This document shows positions 9,498 through 20,639 of a DNA stretch of 64,000 bases, piece by piece. Origin of the DNA: Globisporangium splendens. Taxonomy: Eukaryota; Oomycota; Peronosporomycetes; Pythiales; Pythiaceae. Numbering within the stretch: position 1 is the stretch's first letter; every line of letters begins with the position of its first letter. The stretch is taken from assembly GCA_006386115.1 (NCBI GenBank), contig VFIW01000053.1:62001-126000 (forward strand), given 5' to 3'. The translations under genes and the position numbers were made by a program. The notes under the pieces are model-generated. The model worked only from the letters and a program-made list of their open reading frames with translations. It did not search any database and was not told the DNA's origin.

Positions 9498-11873
9498 ATG
9501 AGCATGACACCAGAGTCCAGCGGCTTCGACAGCTTCTTGAAGGTGACAGCACCCATCGCGCGAAGCAACAGTGGACTGATGACGCCACCTCCACATCGAC
9601 CGTCTTCCTCCTGCTCTGCGACGCCGCTGCCAACGAATGACGAACGCGTACACAAATCGCACGACGAGCACGCGGTCGGCATCGACGAAATCGAGCGCCG
9701 TCTGCAGACAAACCGCGAGCTCGGATTGACGTCACAGGCGGTCGCGCGGCTCCAGAGTGGATCTTCTCAACTGAATCTGCTCCCGACAGATGCTGAGACC
9801 GGCCACGGGAGTATCCACGAACTCGTCGGCGTCTTGCGAGACGCGAGTTGGATCCACACACGCGCCGAGAACCTCGTGCCGGGCGATGTGATCACACTGA
9901 AAGAAGGACAGTGTGTGCCCGCGGACGTGCGCATCATCGAGAGTCATGATTTGTGGGTCGACCAGCGCGTGCTGCTCGGCAACAACAAACGCGACGCTGA
10001 ACCTCGCGTCGCGACGCACCATTCGGTCTTCGACGACGCTCCCGAGCACGTGAATGTGTCGTACATGGAGGCGACCAACCTCGCGTTCTACGGCACCACT
10101 ATCACGCACGGCCACGGCAAAGCGATCGTGATCCGAACAGGTAACCTGTGTGCTTTGTGCTCGCGAACGAGACGTCCTCTGAGGACTTGGAGCGCGAGAT
10201 CGCGCTGCAGATGATGAACTATTGCAGCGTCCATGAAGACGCCGCGCTGTTCACGAAAGCGCTCGCTGCATGCCGGCATCGTGTAGAAAGCGGTGCCAGT
10301 GCCTCACTTGCCTCTGGTGGCAGTGCTGACGTTTCTTCTACGCGTAGCGGCTCCCCAAACCGTGTGCCGTCACTTCCGGCATCGTCTCCGATCGCGGCGC
10401 CTGTCGTCATCGATCCGCTTCGAGATCAGCAAGTGATTCTTCGCTTCTGCGCACAGTTTGGTGGGATACAATCGCCGCGCCAGGTCAGCGCAGCGTACCG
10501 GAAGAACCTGCGCTACTCGACGTTGCTGCACACGCAGGTGAGCGGCTGCGAAGTGTACGTGCACTTCGACCAAGAGTGTGGCGCGCACGTGGTGCTGCTG
10601 CAGGGTCCTGTGCGCGAGATTCTTTCGCGCTGCGGTCATGTTCGTCGCGATGGCACGGCGATGATGACACCGCTCGAGACGCTCGATCTGCAGAAAATCC
10701 AAGACATGGTCATGGATCTCGAGGCGCGCAACCAGACTGTCGTGAGCTTTGCGGAGCTGTATCTGGACCCGGAGGTGTACCCCGTTGGCGTGAAATTCGA
10801 CATTGAGCAGTTCAATTTCCCAACATCCAACATGTGTTACCTGGGCTCGCTCGGACTGATCGAGAAGCTGCAGCCCGAGGTGGTCGTCATGGGCTCCTTT
10901 GCGCGTGCAGCTGACGTCCGCATCCTCATCACGTCCTATGATGTGCAATACCCAGACGACCATGCGCCGTTGCTCGTGGACGACGACGAGAGTCTCCATG
11001 AGGAGGACGATGACGACGTCGACGGAGAAGAGAGTGGTGGTGGCCGTGTGCGTTGTGTGTGCAAGGTCCCCGTACGACTTCGTGAGGCGTCGACGGGCGA
11101 GGTCATTGACGTCGATGCCTCCGTGTTTCGCAGCAGCGTGCTCTCCATTTCGAACACGCTGAGCCAATGGCGTCAACTCTTGACCCAGCACGCGATTGTG
11201 ATCTTCGACGGGTGCTCGTCCGCGCAGATCGATTTGCTCGTCGAAACGTTGCAGGAGCTGGGTGAATGCGTCGGACTCGTGGCATCGGGAAGTGTCAATG
11301 CCCTCGCGATCGCGAATGCCGACGTGGGCTTTGCGATTCCCGCACCAGCCGACAGCAGCATCGATCTCAGTGAAGACGCTGCCGATGTTGTGCTCGCCAG
11401 CGCAACGTGCCCGCGGAGTGACGCGATCCGACTCATTGAGGTCACGAAGAAGCTCAAGACCCGCGCTGCCAGCATCGATAATTCGTCGTACTCGCGCGTA
11501 GCGCCGTTGCCGACTGACACGACAGCCAAAGCCAAGTCGGTTATCACGAATCTTCTTCGCGAGAGTATCGCTGCTGGGAAATTGTTCGGTCTCGCGGACG
11601 TGGATCTCCAGACGTGCTTCGAGATGGCGCTTGCAGGTATGCGTGCAATTGTTGTTGTTGATATCCTAGAGGTTTGGATGGACCTGGTCTAAAACTTTGT
11701 TGTGTGGTCTTGTAGACTCGCAGCAACAGACTGCGGGTGCCACCGGAGCGCTCCTGAGTCCATCCATCTACCCAGCAGCGACGCAGCGTGCTTCCCCTAC
11801 GCGCGTGATGTCTCCTCCTCCATTGAGCCCTTCCAAGTTTCCTCCGAGCGCCTTCCGGATCACGGGGATCTAA
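9498..11873 (+). CDS. P-type ATPase-like protein lacking membrane segments and catalytic Asp
   Basis: The order of similarity follows type II (Na,K/H,K-like) P-type ATPases. There is an N-terminal GLTxxxA helix, then the actuator-domain entry LVPGDVITLKEGQCVPADVRI, VIRTG at the end of the actuator, an N-domain block ending in NFPTSNMCYLG, and a hinge-like block ASGSVNALAIANADVGFAI. What is missing is striking. No hydrophobic helix follows the GLT region (M1-M2), none lies between the actuator and N-domain (M3-M4), and none follows the hinge (M5-M10). There is no DKTGT, TGES is replaced by LGNN, and GDGVND is degraded. An acidic insert (DDDES...EEDDDD) sits near 10980-11030. The main exon ends at 11636, and a 79-nt intron leads to 11716-11873. 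The frame changes between about 10141 and 10150. Catalysis and transport are unlikely; a soluble scaffold or a pseudogene are the alternatives. Confidence 0.65.
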
Positions 11874-11902
11874 CAGAGTAAGTCTATTTGCTTCCGTGGA
11901 AG

Positions 11903-14760
11903 ATGACAATGACAATGGAATCGGCATTGCACGCAATGACAGAAGCGCCACCGTCCGTGCCTGACAGCTCCGACGCGAAAAGCTTCAAAGCTGTAGGCTG
12001 GAGCTCAGTGATTCGGTGCCCGACGCAATTGACGCACGACGATGGAAGGCGCCGTCATGACGTTACGACAATTGCCCATGCACTGCCAGCATCGTTGTCC
12101 AAGCTTCCCCACCATGAAGTGAAACTTCACGAAGCATCGGCGCCGGCATCTGAGAAAGTACGGCAGATTCCCAACGAAGCGATCTTCAACACGCAGTTCA
12201 CGACTGCCGGACGCAAGTTTCTCGCCAAAGTCAAGAAAACCGCGCCATGCAGGTCGATCGGCGCACCAAGGGCTTTGAAAACGGACTCGAGGCGCGCACA
12301 GTGCTCATTGACTCGATCACGAAGCGCCATTATCGGATCCTGATCGTCGACCCGGAGATGCCGCGAAGAGAAGACCTCACCGATGCGCTCGAACCCTTCT
12401 TCGAGATATTTGTTGCGCCGGGCAGCGAGCGCGCACTGGCACTGCTCGCGATGTTCAAAGTCGATTTGGTTTTGCTGCGCGTGACGTTGGGCGACGATAA
12501 TGCAGCAGCATCGAGTCCCACGCTCGCGTTCCTGCGTGAGACCAAGAAGAAATGTCGACATACGCCTGTGACTGTGCTGGTGCCACCAATGAAGACCATG
12601 GGGCTCGAGATGCAGAAGCTGCTCCAGCGAACCCTGCACCAGGAAGGCGGCGGCGTGTGCGGCTTTTTCGAGGACGACGTGCCAATCCCACAGCTGGTCG
12701 AGCGGTTCGGGAAGTTGCTGCACTCGCTCGCCGTCGCGCAATCGGAAGTGGCGCAATGCCATGGGATCCCGCGTTCGGCCCAGGTGGACGAGATTGGCGA
12801 CGAGATCTTGCCCGTGCAAGCGATCAAGAAGCGCGGCACGACTGTGAGCCTGGTCCAGCGACCAGCGACTTCAAAACCCGACTCGGTCACGTATGATCCG
12901 ACGCGAATGCTGCTCGAACTGTGCTTGAACCAGCGCAAACAGTGTCTGCTTCAGCGAGAAGCGCTGCTCGAGACCCTCGACAACCACCAGCACTCGGTGC
13001 TCGGAGTCGACTTGACGCTCGCGACCTCGCCTTCAACTGGTCACATCGCTCTCGTGGCATCACCCACGCCGTCCTTGAGGCACTCTGCGTCATCGCCAGG
13101 TCGTGGCGTGTTCTACCCAGTGCATGATGACAGCAAACGCAGCAGTGACGCGCCGTTTCCGTCGGCATCGAGTCTCGCGAAGAAGATCCCGCCGCTCCCG
13201 TCACAGAAAGAGATTCGCGACCGCATCTACGCGAAACCCCACGAGATTCAGCACAAGATCCACAAGCACCTGTACGAGAGCTATCACAGCAGCGCGACCA
13301 AGCACGACGCGCGACTGCAGGATCCGTTGCTGCACCACTGCATCGCGATTGATCCGCAGACGATCTCCAAGTCTATCGGAGGCAAGTCACTGCTCGTGAC
13401 CAAGGCGTTCTTGCTGTACAAGGAGCAGCGGTACGACGACGCGCTCGCACAGGCCAACCGCGCAATCAAGCTGCAGGGTAACGACAATCTCGTGAAGGTG
13501 GCGTTCCTGCTGCGTGGTGTGCTCGGCGATATCGGCGGCAAGTACACGCAGGCCGAGCAGGAGTTCCAGCGATGCCTCGCGCTTGACCCAATGCTGCACC
13601 AAGCGCATTTCAACCTCAGTGTGAGTCTGCTCAAGCTCGGACGAGACGAGGAAGCACTCCAGGAGATCACGCTCGCGCTCCAGGGAGATCCGGCGAACGC
13701 ACAGTACGTGCGCAACCGCGCGCTGAAGTATCGCCGCAAGGGCCAATTTGCGCGAGCGCAAAGCGAGTATGCAAAGCTTGATGCGTTCCATGTAGGTGCT
13801 GCTGCTGCCCAGACCAACACAGGCTGTCCTTCTAATGTGGATACCAGTGTCCCCCAGGCATCGTCGTCGTCGTCATCCCCGTCTCGCGTCCACGGCGGAG
13901 GGACATTGGCGAGTGCGTTAAACGCAAGCGAGATGGAAGGCGGACTCTTTGGTCATTTGTTTGGGCAACCCACAGAGGACCGACTTGCGCTCGTGTGTCC
14001 TCCGAAAGAGCGCACGCCGCAGATGCTCGCAGCGATCGTCACGCGGCTCCAGACCGTGCTCGTGTTTCAGGACTTCCCGCTCCACGTGCTGCACAATGTG
14101 GCCACGCACATCGAGTACGAGATCGTCGCGTGTGGCAAGTGTTTCACATTGAGCGAGGGCCATCCGCAGAACTTCTACGTCGTGCTCGACGGCAAACTGA
14201 GTGTGAGGTGCAAGTTTGGCGAGTTTGCGTCGAGCGTCACGACCCACCACTTGGACACAGGCATGACGTTCGGGTGTACGGGTCACGTCGTGTCGATGCA
14301 TTCGCAGTTGGTGGCGGATGAGAGCACGGAGGTTGGGATCCTCTGACCCGACGCGTACGATCTGTCGATCCGCCGTTTCTTCTCACAGCAGAGCCGCGAG
14401 ATCTTCACGTTTCTGCAGCAGATGAAGGCGTTCCGACAGTTCAGCACCAGCGAACTGGGCCACATCATTGGTATCTCGGAGCGGAAACGGTTCCGCAAGG
14501 GCGAGACGATCTTGGCGCAGAACGAAGTGCCAAAGCACCCGAGTATCTTGTGGAAAGGCACGTGTTTGATGTACCAGGACTTCAAGAAGCCTCCGCTGTG
14601 TGCTGGTGGCGATGGCGACGAAGATAGTGACGACGAGGAGCGCGTGCCGCTGTCAAAGGAGGAACCAGATCACCAGGTGCTGCCTTTCCATCGGTTCATC
14701 GCCAAACCAGAGTGGCTTCCTCTAAGACACTGCCACCAAAGGTGCCGACCAACTAAATGA
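11903..14760 (+). CDS. receiver-like / TPR / tandem cyclic-nucleotide-binding-domain protein, interrupted by TGA
   Basis: From about 12320 the protein shows a response-regulator receiver-like fold (RILIVDPEMPRRE, then alternating strands and helices to about 12760). Near 13380-13800 follow three tetratricopeptide repeats (for example AFLLRGVLGDIGGKYTQAEQEF). From about 14010 there are two cyclic-nucleotide-binding-type domains (FPLHVLHNV, NFYVVLDGKLSV, then FLQQMKAF and RFRKGETIL). The receiver has no clear phospho-acceptor Asp and the phosphate-binding cassette is degenerate, so binding is doubtful. The frame changes between 12158 and 12253, either through a 95-nt intron (12158-12252) or an indel. 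An in-frame TGA at 14344-14346 sits inside conserved sequence that continues in the same frame to 14760. I annotate the full extent; the conventional product would stop at 14346. Confidence 0.6.
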
Positions 14761-15974
14761 CTTGGCGAGGTGAATTCGTCATATTGTACAGAACGTGGAG
14801 CGACTCGTGCATCGTGGAAAGTGAGATAAGTCCAGAAACCATCACCAACGTGGTCCCCACACGGCTTGATCGCTCCGAGGCGCATCGCATTTCTCCACGA
14901 AACAACACGCGAACAGCAATGAAAGCACGGAGACATGGATACGCCATGAGAACAAGGTCGCATGAACTTGGACTCGCGTTTCGCGCGGCAGTGCCAAGAG
15001 AGAGAGAACGAAGAACGGAGAGAAGCAAAGAGAACACATTGCGTGCCACTGGAAAAAGCACACGCCGCACAGACGAGGCCACGGGGAGAAGACGACGAGA
15101 GGGATCAGACGCCAAAGGTTGATGGATGCCGCGGTCTCCCCGCAGCACACAAATCTGTCGTTGGCGCCGTTGCCGTATCCAATGGGTTGAACGAGGATGG
15201 GATGCGTGGAACCCCCGTCGCTTGTTCCTGGCAGCTCATGAAGATGTGCTTGCACGTGCATGAAGAAGAAAAAGTTCGAAAGTTGTGGCACTTTTTTATG
15301 AAAGCGAAGCGAGGGAACGAAGTGCATGCAGGAGGGAAAATCTAGACGCAGACGTGGGTGGAACACCCTGTTGGGTGCGTTTGGCTCGCCATCCAAACCG
15401 CGAGGTAACGTTCTTTCCATGAGTGAGCGACGGTCATCGTTCTGGTCATCAGCAGTTCTCATCTCGAGGATTTGCAATCTTGATGTGTCCATTAACGAGC
15501 GTGGAACATGCGGCTCTAGAGCATTTACCAAAAGGAGGTTGAGATTTTATAAACGACTTGAAATTTATACTTGCGAAGTCTGTCAGAAATATTCACATAC
15601 CGCTGTGTGGCACTGGATTCATCCGTTTGCCTTGTTTTGCGACTTGAGCGAAATATATCAGAGTGAGGCGCTTTTGATTACAACACGACAACACCCCAAC
15701 TCGCACACATGCCACTTGTTTTTACCCTCAAAATAGTATATTTTAGATCTGCAAGAAGGTCGTTTTCTAATAGTCTCCAGCTGCACATCTGCACGTCTTT
15801 TCCATCCCTCTGTCCCTAATTGCCACCAACCTCAGCTATTTAACACCTCCATTCGCAGAAATATCTCTTAAAAACGCGTATTTAAGGCTCCGTCCTAAAC
15901 GCAAAACAGGCATGGTGCGACACCCCGACCTGCTGCTAAGGCGCGAGCGATCAGTCTCATGAGTGGCAGCAGCA
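14761..15974. other. intergenic region
   Basis: About 1.2 kb without a supported gene. A 229-codon open frame on the minus strand (14842-15531) has no recognisable domain and a composition typical of antisense reading. Near 15847-15862, CTCCATTCGCAGAAAT loosely resembles the oomycete initiator and lies about 120 bp before the SGNH hydrolase start. Confidence 0.4.
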
Positions 15975-17859
15975 ATGGCCACGCAGGAAGAGCGCGCTCT
16001 GCCGCTGGCGCAATCGCACAGCAGCAGCAGCGTGTCACGCGCCCCGTCTCCTCCCGTTTGCCTCGGCGCTGCAGCTGCCTCGGCGGAGGTCATATCCACA
16101 TCTGCCGAGCGCAGCACTATCATCCCCATTGCCTCTATGCCTGCGCCACGCATGGCGACGTACTCGACCGCGACGAGCATCGGCGACGATGCCGTCTCGG
16201 ACCACGCGCTCGTGCACAACTTCGACCTGAGCAAGTACAAGGACGGCCAGTACCGCCTCATTCCGGCGTCGGCGCGCGAGCAGATCAAGTACACGGGCCG
16301 GTTCCTGCACCACGGACCGCTCGCCAAGCGCAAGTCCAAGGTCAACACGGTGCAGTTCGACTGGCCAGGCGTGGCGTTCGAGCTCACGGTGCGCGGCACC
16401 AACACGGTCGCGATTCGGCTCAAAGGAGATGGTTCGTTTCTTTGTAGTTTCAATGCGAGCTTCAAGAAAGAAGGACGCTCGATGGACAAGTGGTCAGCAC
16501 GCGGCGTGACCACTCTCCTGACTTATTTAATCGAAAAGCTCTGGCTTGACTGATTGTGTGGTCGTCGTCGCTTGACTGTGCACACAACAGGAAACTACTT
16601 TAACGTGTTTGTGAACGGCGCGTTCCGGTGCATCCTCAAGGCCACGCTCAACGCCTCGTGCTGCGAAGGTATGCATTATCTCTTCATGATGGATCATCTC
16701 ACATGTCATTGACGCAGTTAAGGCACTGACTATTCCTTTATACACTGGCAGTGGCGACGGAGCTGGACCCTGAGAGCGAGTACACGGTCACGATCTCGAA
16801 GCGCACCGAGCCGCAGATGCGCGGCAAGTTGTCAACCTTCAAAGTCTGCACGTTCTACGGGTTCATCGTCGAGACCGACGCCGAAGTGCTACCGATTCGC
16901 CAACCCGCGATGACACGCAAGATCGAGTTCATCGGCGATTCGGATACGTGCGCTTGGGGCAACGAAGGCAAGGCCACGAGCGCGAAAAACATGTTTGGCG
17001 GCAGTATGAAGGGTCGCATGGAGAACGTGTACAACGGCTACGCGTGCATCCTCGCGCGCATGTTTGATGCCGAAGCGCACATCTTGGCGTGGAGCGGGAA
17101 GGGTGTTCACAGCAATGCAGCAGATTGGGGACCCAGCATGCCTGCGCTCTGGAAAAACACCATCGCGTCCCGTGAGGGTGAATGGGAGATGCAGAGCTGG
17201 ATGCCCGACATCGTGGTCGTCAACCTCGGATCCAATGATCTGTTCCCGCCCGCGTCCTTGGAGACGGAAATCGTCGGCGCATATGCGCTGTTCTTGGCCG
17301 AAGTCCGATCATGTACGTCCGTCCATTTATCTACTCTTGATGGTGTCGTGGTGGCTTGTTGAAAGTGACAGTTGGAATTGTTGTTGCTGCCAATTGTACA
17401 GACCGTCCAAATGCCCACATCTTTTGCGTCGCCTACGACGAGGGCTGCATGAGTGCAGAGGACTCGGAGATCAATCGCATCCACGTTTCGCTGCAATTGC
17501 AAGAGATCGTCAAAGTTGCCATGTCCAAAGTCAACAAACACGACCCGAAAATGCACTACGCATACATCAAAGTACGTACCTCTCTCGCCAGCTCTCTCCA
17601 CATCACTGCAACAGCACTAATGAAGGAATTTGGTATCACGCAACCTCTACAGATTGACGGTGGACTGGTCGAGAATGACTATGCGACCCAGATGCATTAC
17701 GCCGTCAGTGGCCATTTGAAGATCGCAGCACGACTGTCGGAGGAAATCGGGATGCGCACGCACTGGCGCGTTGAGAAGCACCCCAACACGATGCCGTATC
17801 CTCAAGAGAAGAATCAAATCCTCATGCCCAAGGACTCGTCCAACTGCACGATCTGCTAG
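15975..17859 (+). CDS. SGNH/GDSL-type hydrolase (carbohydrate-esterase 2-like) with CaaX-like end
   Basis: Five exons, 15975-16431, 16591-16668, 16752-17312, 17402-17571 and 17653-17859, encode 490 residues with consistent phases. The N-terminal half resembles the jelly-roll domain of CE2-type esterases (FLHHGPL, FDWPGVAFEL, NVFVNG). The catalytic half starts with IEFIGDSDTCAWG (nucleophile Ser in GDS), has NLGSNDLF (block III Asn), and ends with a DYATQMHYAVSGHLKIA block that can supply the Asp and His. Family members remove acetyl groups from polysaccharides. No signal peptide is visible at either candidate start (15959 in another frame, or 15975), and the last four residues, CTIC, fit a prenylation CaaX box. 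Together these suggest an intracellular, membrane-tethered enzyme rather than a secreted one. The 15975 ATG is the first in the frame that continues through the exons. Confidence 0.85.
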
Positions 17860-18211
17860 CCATGCAGCTGCATGAGAGGCGACCTCAGCAGAGAGCAGAA
17901 GCGCAACAACATGCGTCATCGGCACATTTGATGAGGTCTTCATTTGTGGTGTGCAGAAACGTGGGTCCACAAAGTGATTCAGCATCGGACCATCATTCTC
18001 GTTCGGGATATTTATTAAGGTTTGCCACGCTATTTTGATCAATCAATACGAACTTTGACATCAAATTAGGCTACTGTTGACTGCCAAAAGCGTTGGACCA
18101 CACTAGACTTGGGATCACTCGTCCTAGTTTCAAACGCAAACTGCAAGTCAAACTGCAAGTGCAGCTCTCCATTTCGATATTTGCCCAAGAATCTGTCGAC
18201 GAAGAAGCAAG
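17860..18211. other. intergenic region
   Basis: About 350 bases between two plus-strand genes, holding the 3' flank of the hydrolase and the promoter of aminopeptidase P. No open frame of note. Confidence 0.5.
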
Positions 18212-20516
18212 ATGGCGGAGAAACTGCGCGACCTGCGCGCGCTGCTGAGCCGCACGAACGTGAAGCTGCTGTCGCTGCGCAGTAACCTCAACAAGGAGGC
18301 GAACGGCAGTGCTGGCAGTGGCGCTGTGGAGGTGCTCACGGGCAAGACGCTGCAGGCATTCGTCGTGGACACTGCCGACGCGCACCAGAGCGAGTACGTG
18401 AGCGACGCCAACAAGCGCCGCGAGTTCCTCAGCGGATTCACGGGATCCAACGGCACCGGTGCGTTGTTATGCGTAGTAGGTAAAGGTAATGGGATGGACA
18501 CTTATCCTTGTGTTGTGTTTCGTGTGCATTTGAACAGCGCTTGTGACGCCCGACAAGGCGCTGTTGTGGACCGATGGCCGCTACTTTCTGCAAGCCGAGA
18601 ACGAATTGAGCGCCGAGTGGACACTCATGAAGTCTGAGGAACCTGGTGTCCCGACGATTGAGGTATGATCCATGGTTCACTGTGGGTGGGATGCACTGCG
18701 CTCATCAATTTGAGATGTTTTGTGTCTGCAGCAATGGGCAGCCAAGAACCTTGGAGGTCAAGGCTGCTTTGCGATTGACCCATTCCTGACATCGGTGTCT
18801 GCTGCTCGGTACTGCTATTAGTTTATCCTTTGTGTGTCCCAAGCTGTCTGCTGCAGCTCATACTCATTGTTTATGTCTTTTCTTGCAGCAACTTGGCGAA
18901 CGCGCTTCAGGAAACGCAAGTCGAGCTCGTCGCATTGCACGAGACTGAGAACTTTGTCGACCAGATCTGGGAAGGACGCCCAGCTACTGGCAAATCTCAA
19001 GTGAAGTTCCTCTCGGAGCAGTACACGGGTCGCTCGGTCGCTGCCAAGCTCGCGGATGTGCGTAGCGCTGTGAAGGAGAAGGGTGCCGATGCGATCGTGC
19101 TCACGGCGCTCGACGATATTGCGTGGCTGTTCAACATTCGAGGCAACGATGTCGAGTTCAATCCCGTCGTGTAAGTGATCTCATCGCTGTGGCTCTTGGC
19201 ATGACTCGTTTAAAATGGTTGCTTTGCATACATGTGACTTGTTGCTCACTTCTGTACAGTGTCTCGTACGCAATCGTGACCTCGGACTCGGCGACGCTGT
19301 TCCTCGATGCTGCCAACCACGACGAAGTCACCAAGCACTTTGCATCCACGAGTGACGTCGTCTGCAAACCCTACGCGGATGTGCTCGACGAGATCGCGGC
19401 GTACGCGACGGCCAACAAGGACAAGAAGATTCTCGTGGACCCCGTGCAGTGCAACGTTGCCGTGTTCCTGGCGATCCCCGCGGATATGCGCAAGGAAGGG
19501 ACGTCGGTCGTGATGGCGCAAAAGGCGATCAAGAGCGAGGTCGAGATCGAAGGCATGCGCCAAGCACATATCCGTGATGGTGCGGCGTTGACCAAGTATT
19601 TCAGCTGGCTGGAGCACGAAGCGGAGAATGGCCGCCTGGACCAATACGATGAAGTCCAAGTGGCTGACAAGCAGCAAGAGCTCCGTGAACAGATGGAGGG
19701 CTTCGTGTCGCTGAGTTTTGACACGATCTCCTCGATTGGTCCCAATGGCGCGATCATCCACTACAAACCGAAGCGCGATGCGTGTCCCAAGCTGTCGACC
19801 AAGGCGATGTACCTGAATGACTCGGGTGCTCAGTACTTGGACGGCACGACGGACGTCACGCGCACGCTCCACTTTGGCACTCCAACGGCGTACGAAAAGG
19901 CGTGCTACACGTACGTGCTCAAGGCACACATTGCGCTCGCGCGCGCCGTGTTCCCCGACAAGATCGAAGGCGTCAAGCTCGATGCGATCACGAGAGCGCC
20001 ACTCTGGCAAGCGGGTCTCGACTACCGCCACGGCACTGGCCACGGTGTCGGCGCATTCCTGAACGTGCACGAGAAAGGTGTACTGCTCTCGTTCCGACTG
20101 AACCCGAACGGGTTGCTCATCCAAGATGGCATGATCCTCAGTAACGAACCCGGGTACTACGAGAACGGCAACTTTGGGATCCGCATCGAGAGCCTCATGG
20201 TCGCGAAAAAGGTAAATGCTTCGCGGCACTTCTTCATTGAGGGAGGAATGCCAATACTCATGCTCACGCTGTCCATTTGTATCTGTAGGCTGCGCACATC
20301 AAGAGTCCACTGGGCAAGGACTTTTGTGAGTTTGAGACGATCACCATGGCGCCAATCCAGCAAAAGCTCATTGAGAAGACGCTGTTGGACCAAGGTGAAG
20401 TCGATTGGCTCAACGCGTACCACCACAAGGTGCACGAGAAGCTCAAGGCGCTTTTGGAGAGTGATACACAGGCGTACGCGTACCTCATGCGTGAGACCGC
20501 GCCATTGTCGCTCTAA
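18212..20516 (+). CDS. Xaa-Pro aminopeptidase (aminopeptidase P, M24B)
   Basis: Six exons, 18212-18458, 18538-18662, 18732-18808, 18889-19170, 19260-20211 and 20289-20516, give 636 residues, the usual length of cytosolic three-domain aminopeptidase P. It removes the N-terminal residue from peptides with Pro in second position. The two creatinase-like N-terminal domains are seen (EYVSDANKRREFLSGFTGSNGT, WTDGRYFLQA, DDIAWLFNIRG). The catalytic pita-bread domain carries the metal ligands in order: Asp in YLNDSGAQYLDGTTDVTRT (two Asp), His in HGTGHGVG, Glu in SNEPGYY and Glu in GIRIES. All are intact. There is no signal peptide. All introns are 69-89 nt with GT-AG ends. Confidence 0.96.
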
Positions 20517-20639
20517 CGGATCTACTCTAGTCCGAGAGAGAGAAAAACAATAGCGTAAAGTTGTGGCTCTAGGACTGCAGTGTAGGAAGATGAGTTACAT
20601 GTGTGCTTGCGTATACTTCTCATCTTCTAATGACGAAAA

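Noticed and set aside
8584..9861. 425-codon minus-strand frame with many Arg and Trp
   Set aside because: Shadow of the MORN gene in another frame and antisense of the ATPase-like gene.
14842..15531. 229-codon minus-strand frame
   Set aside because: No ATG near the frame start, no domain, uneven hydrophobic composition; treated as intergenic.
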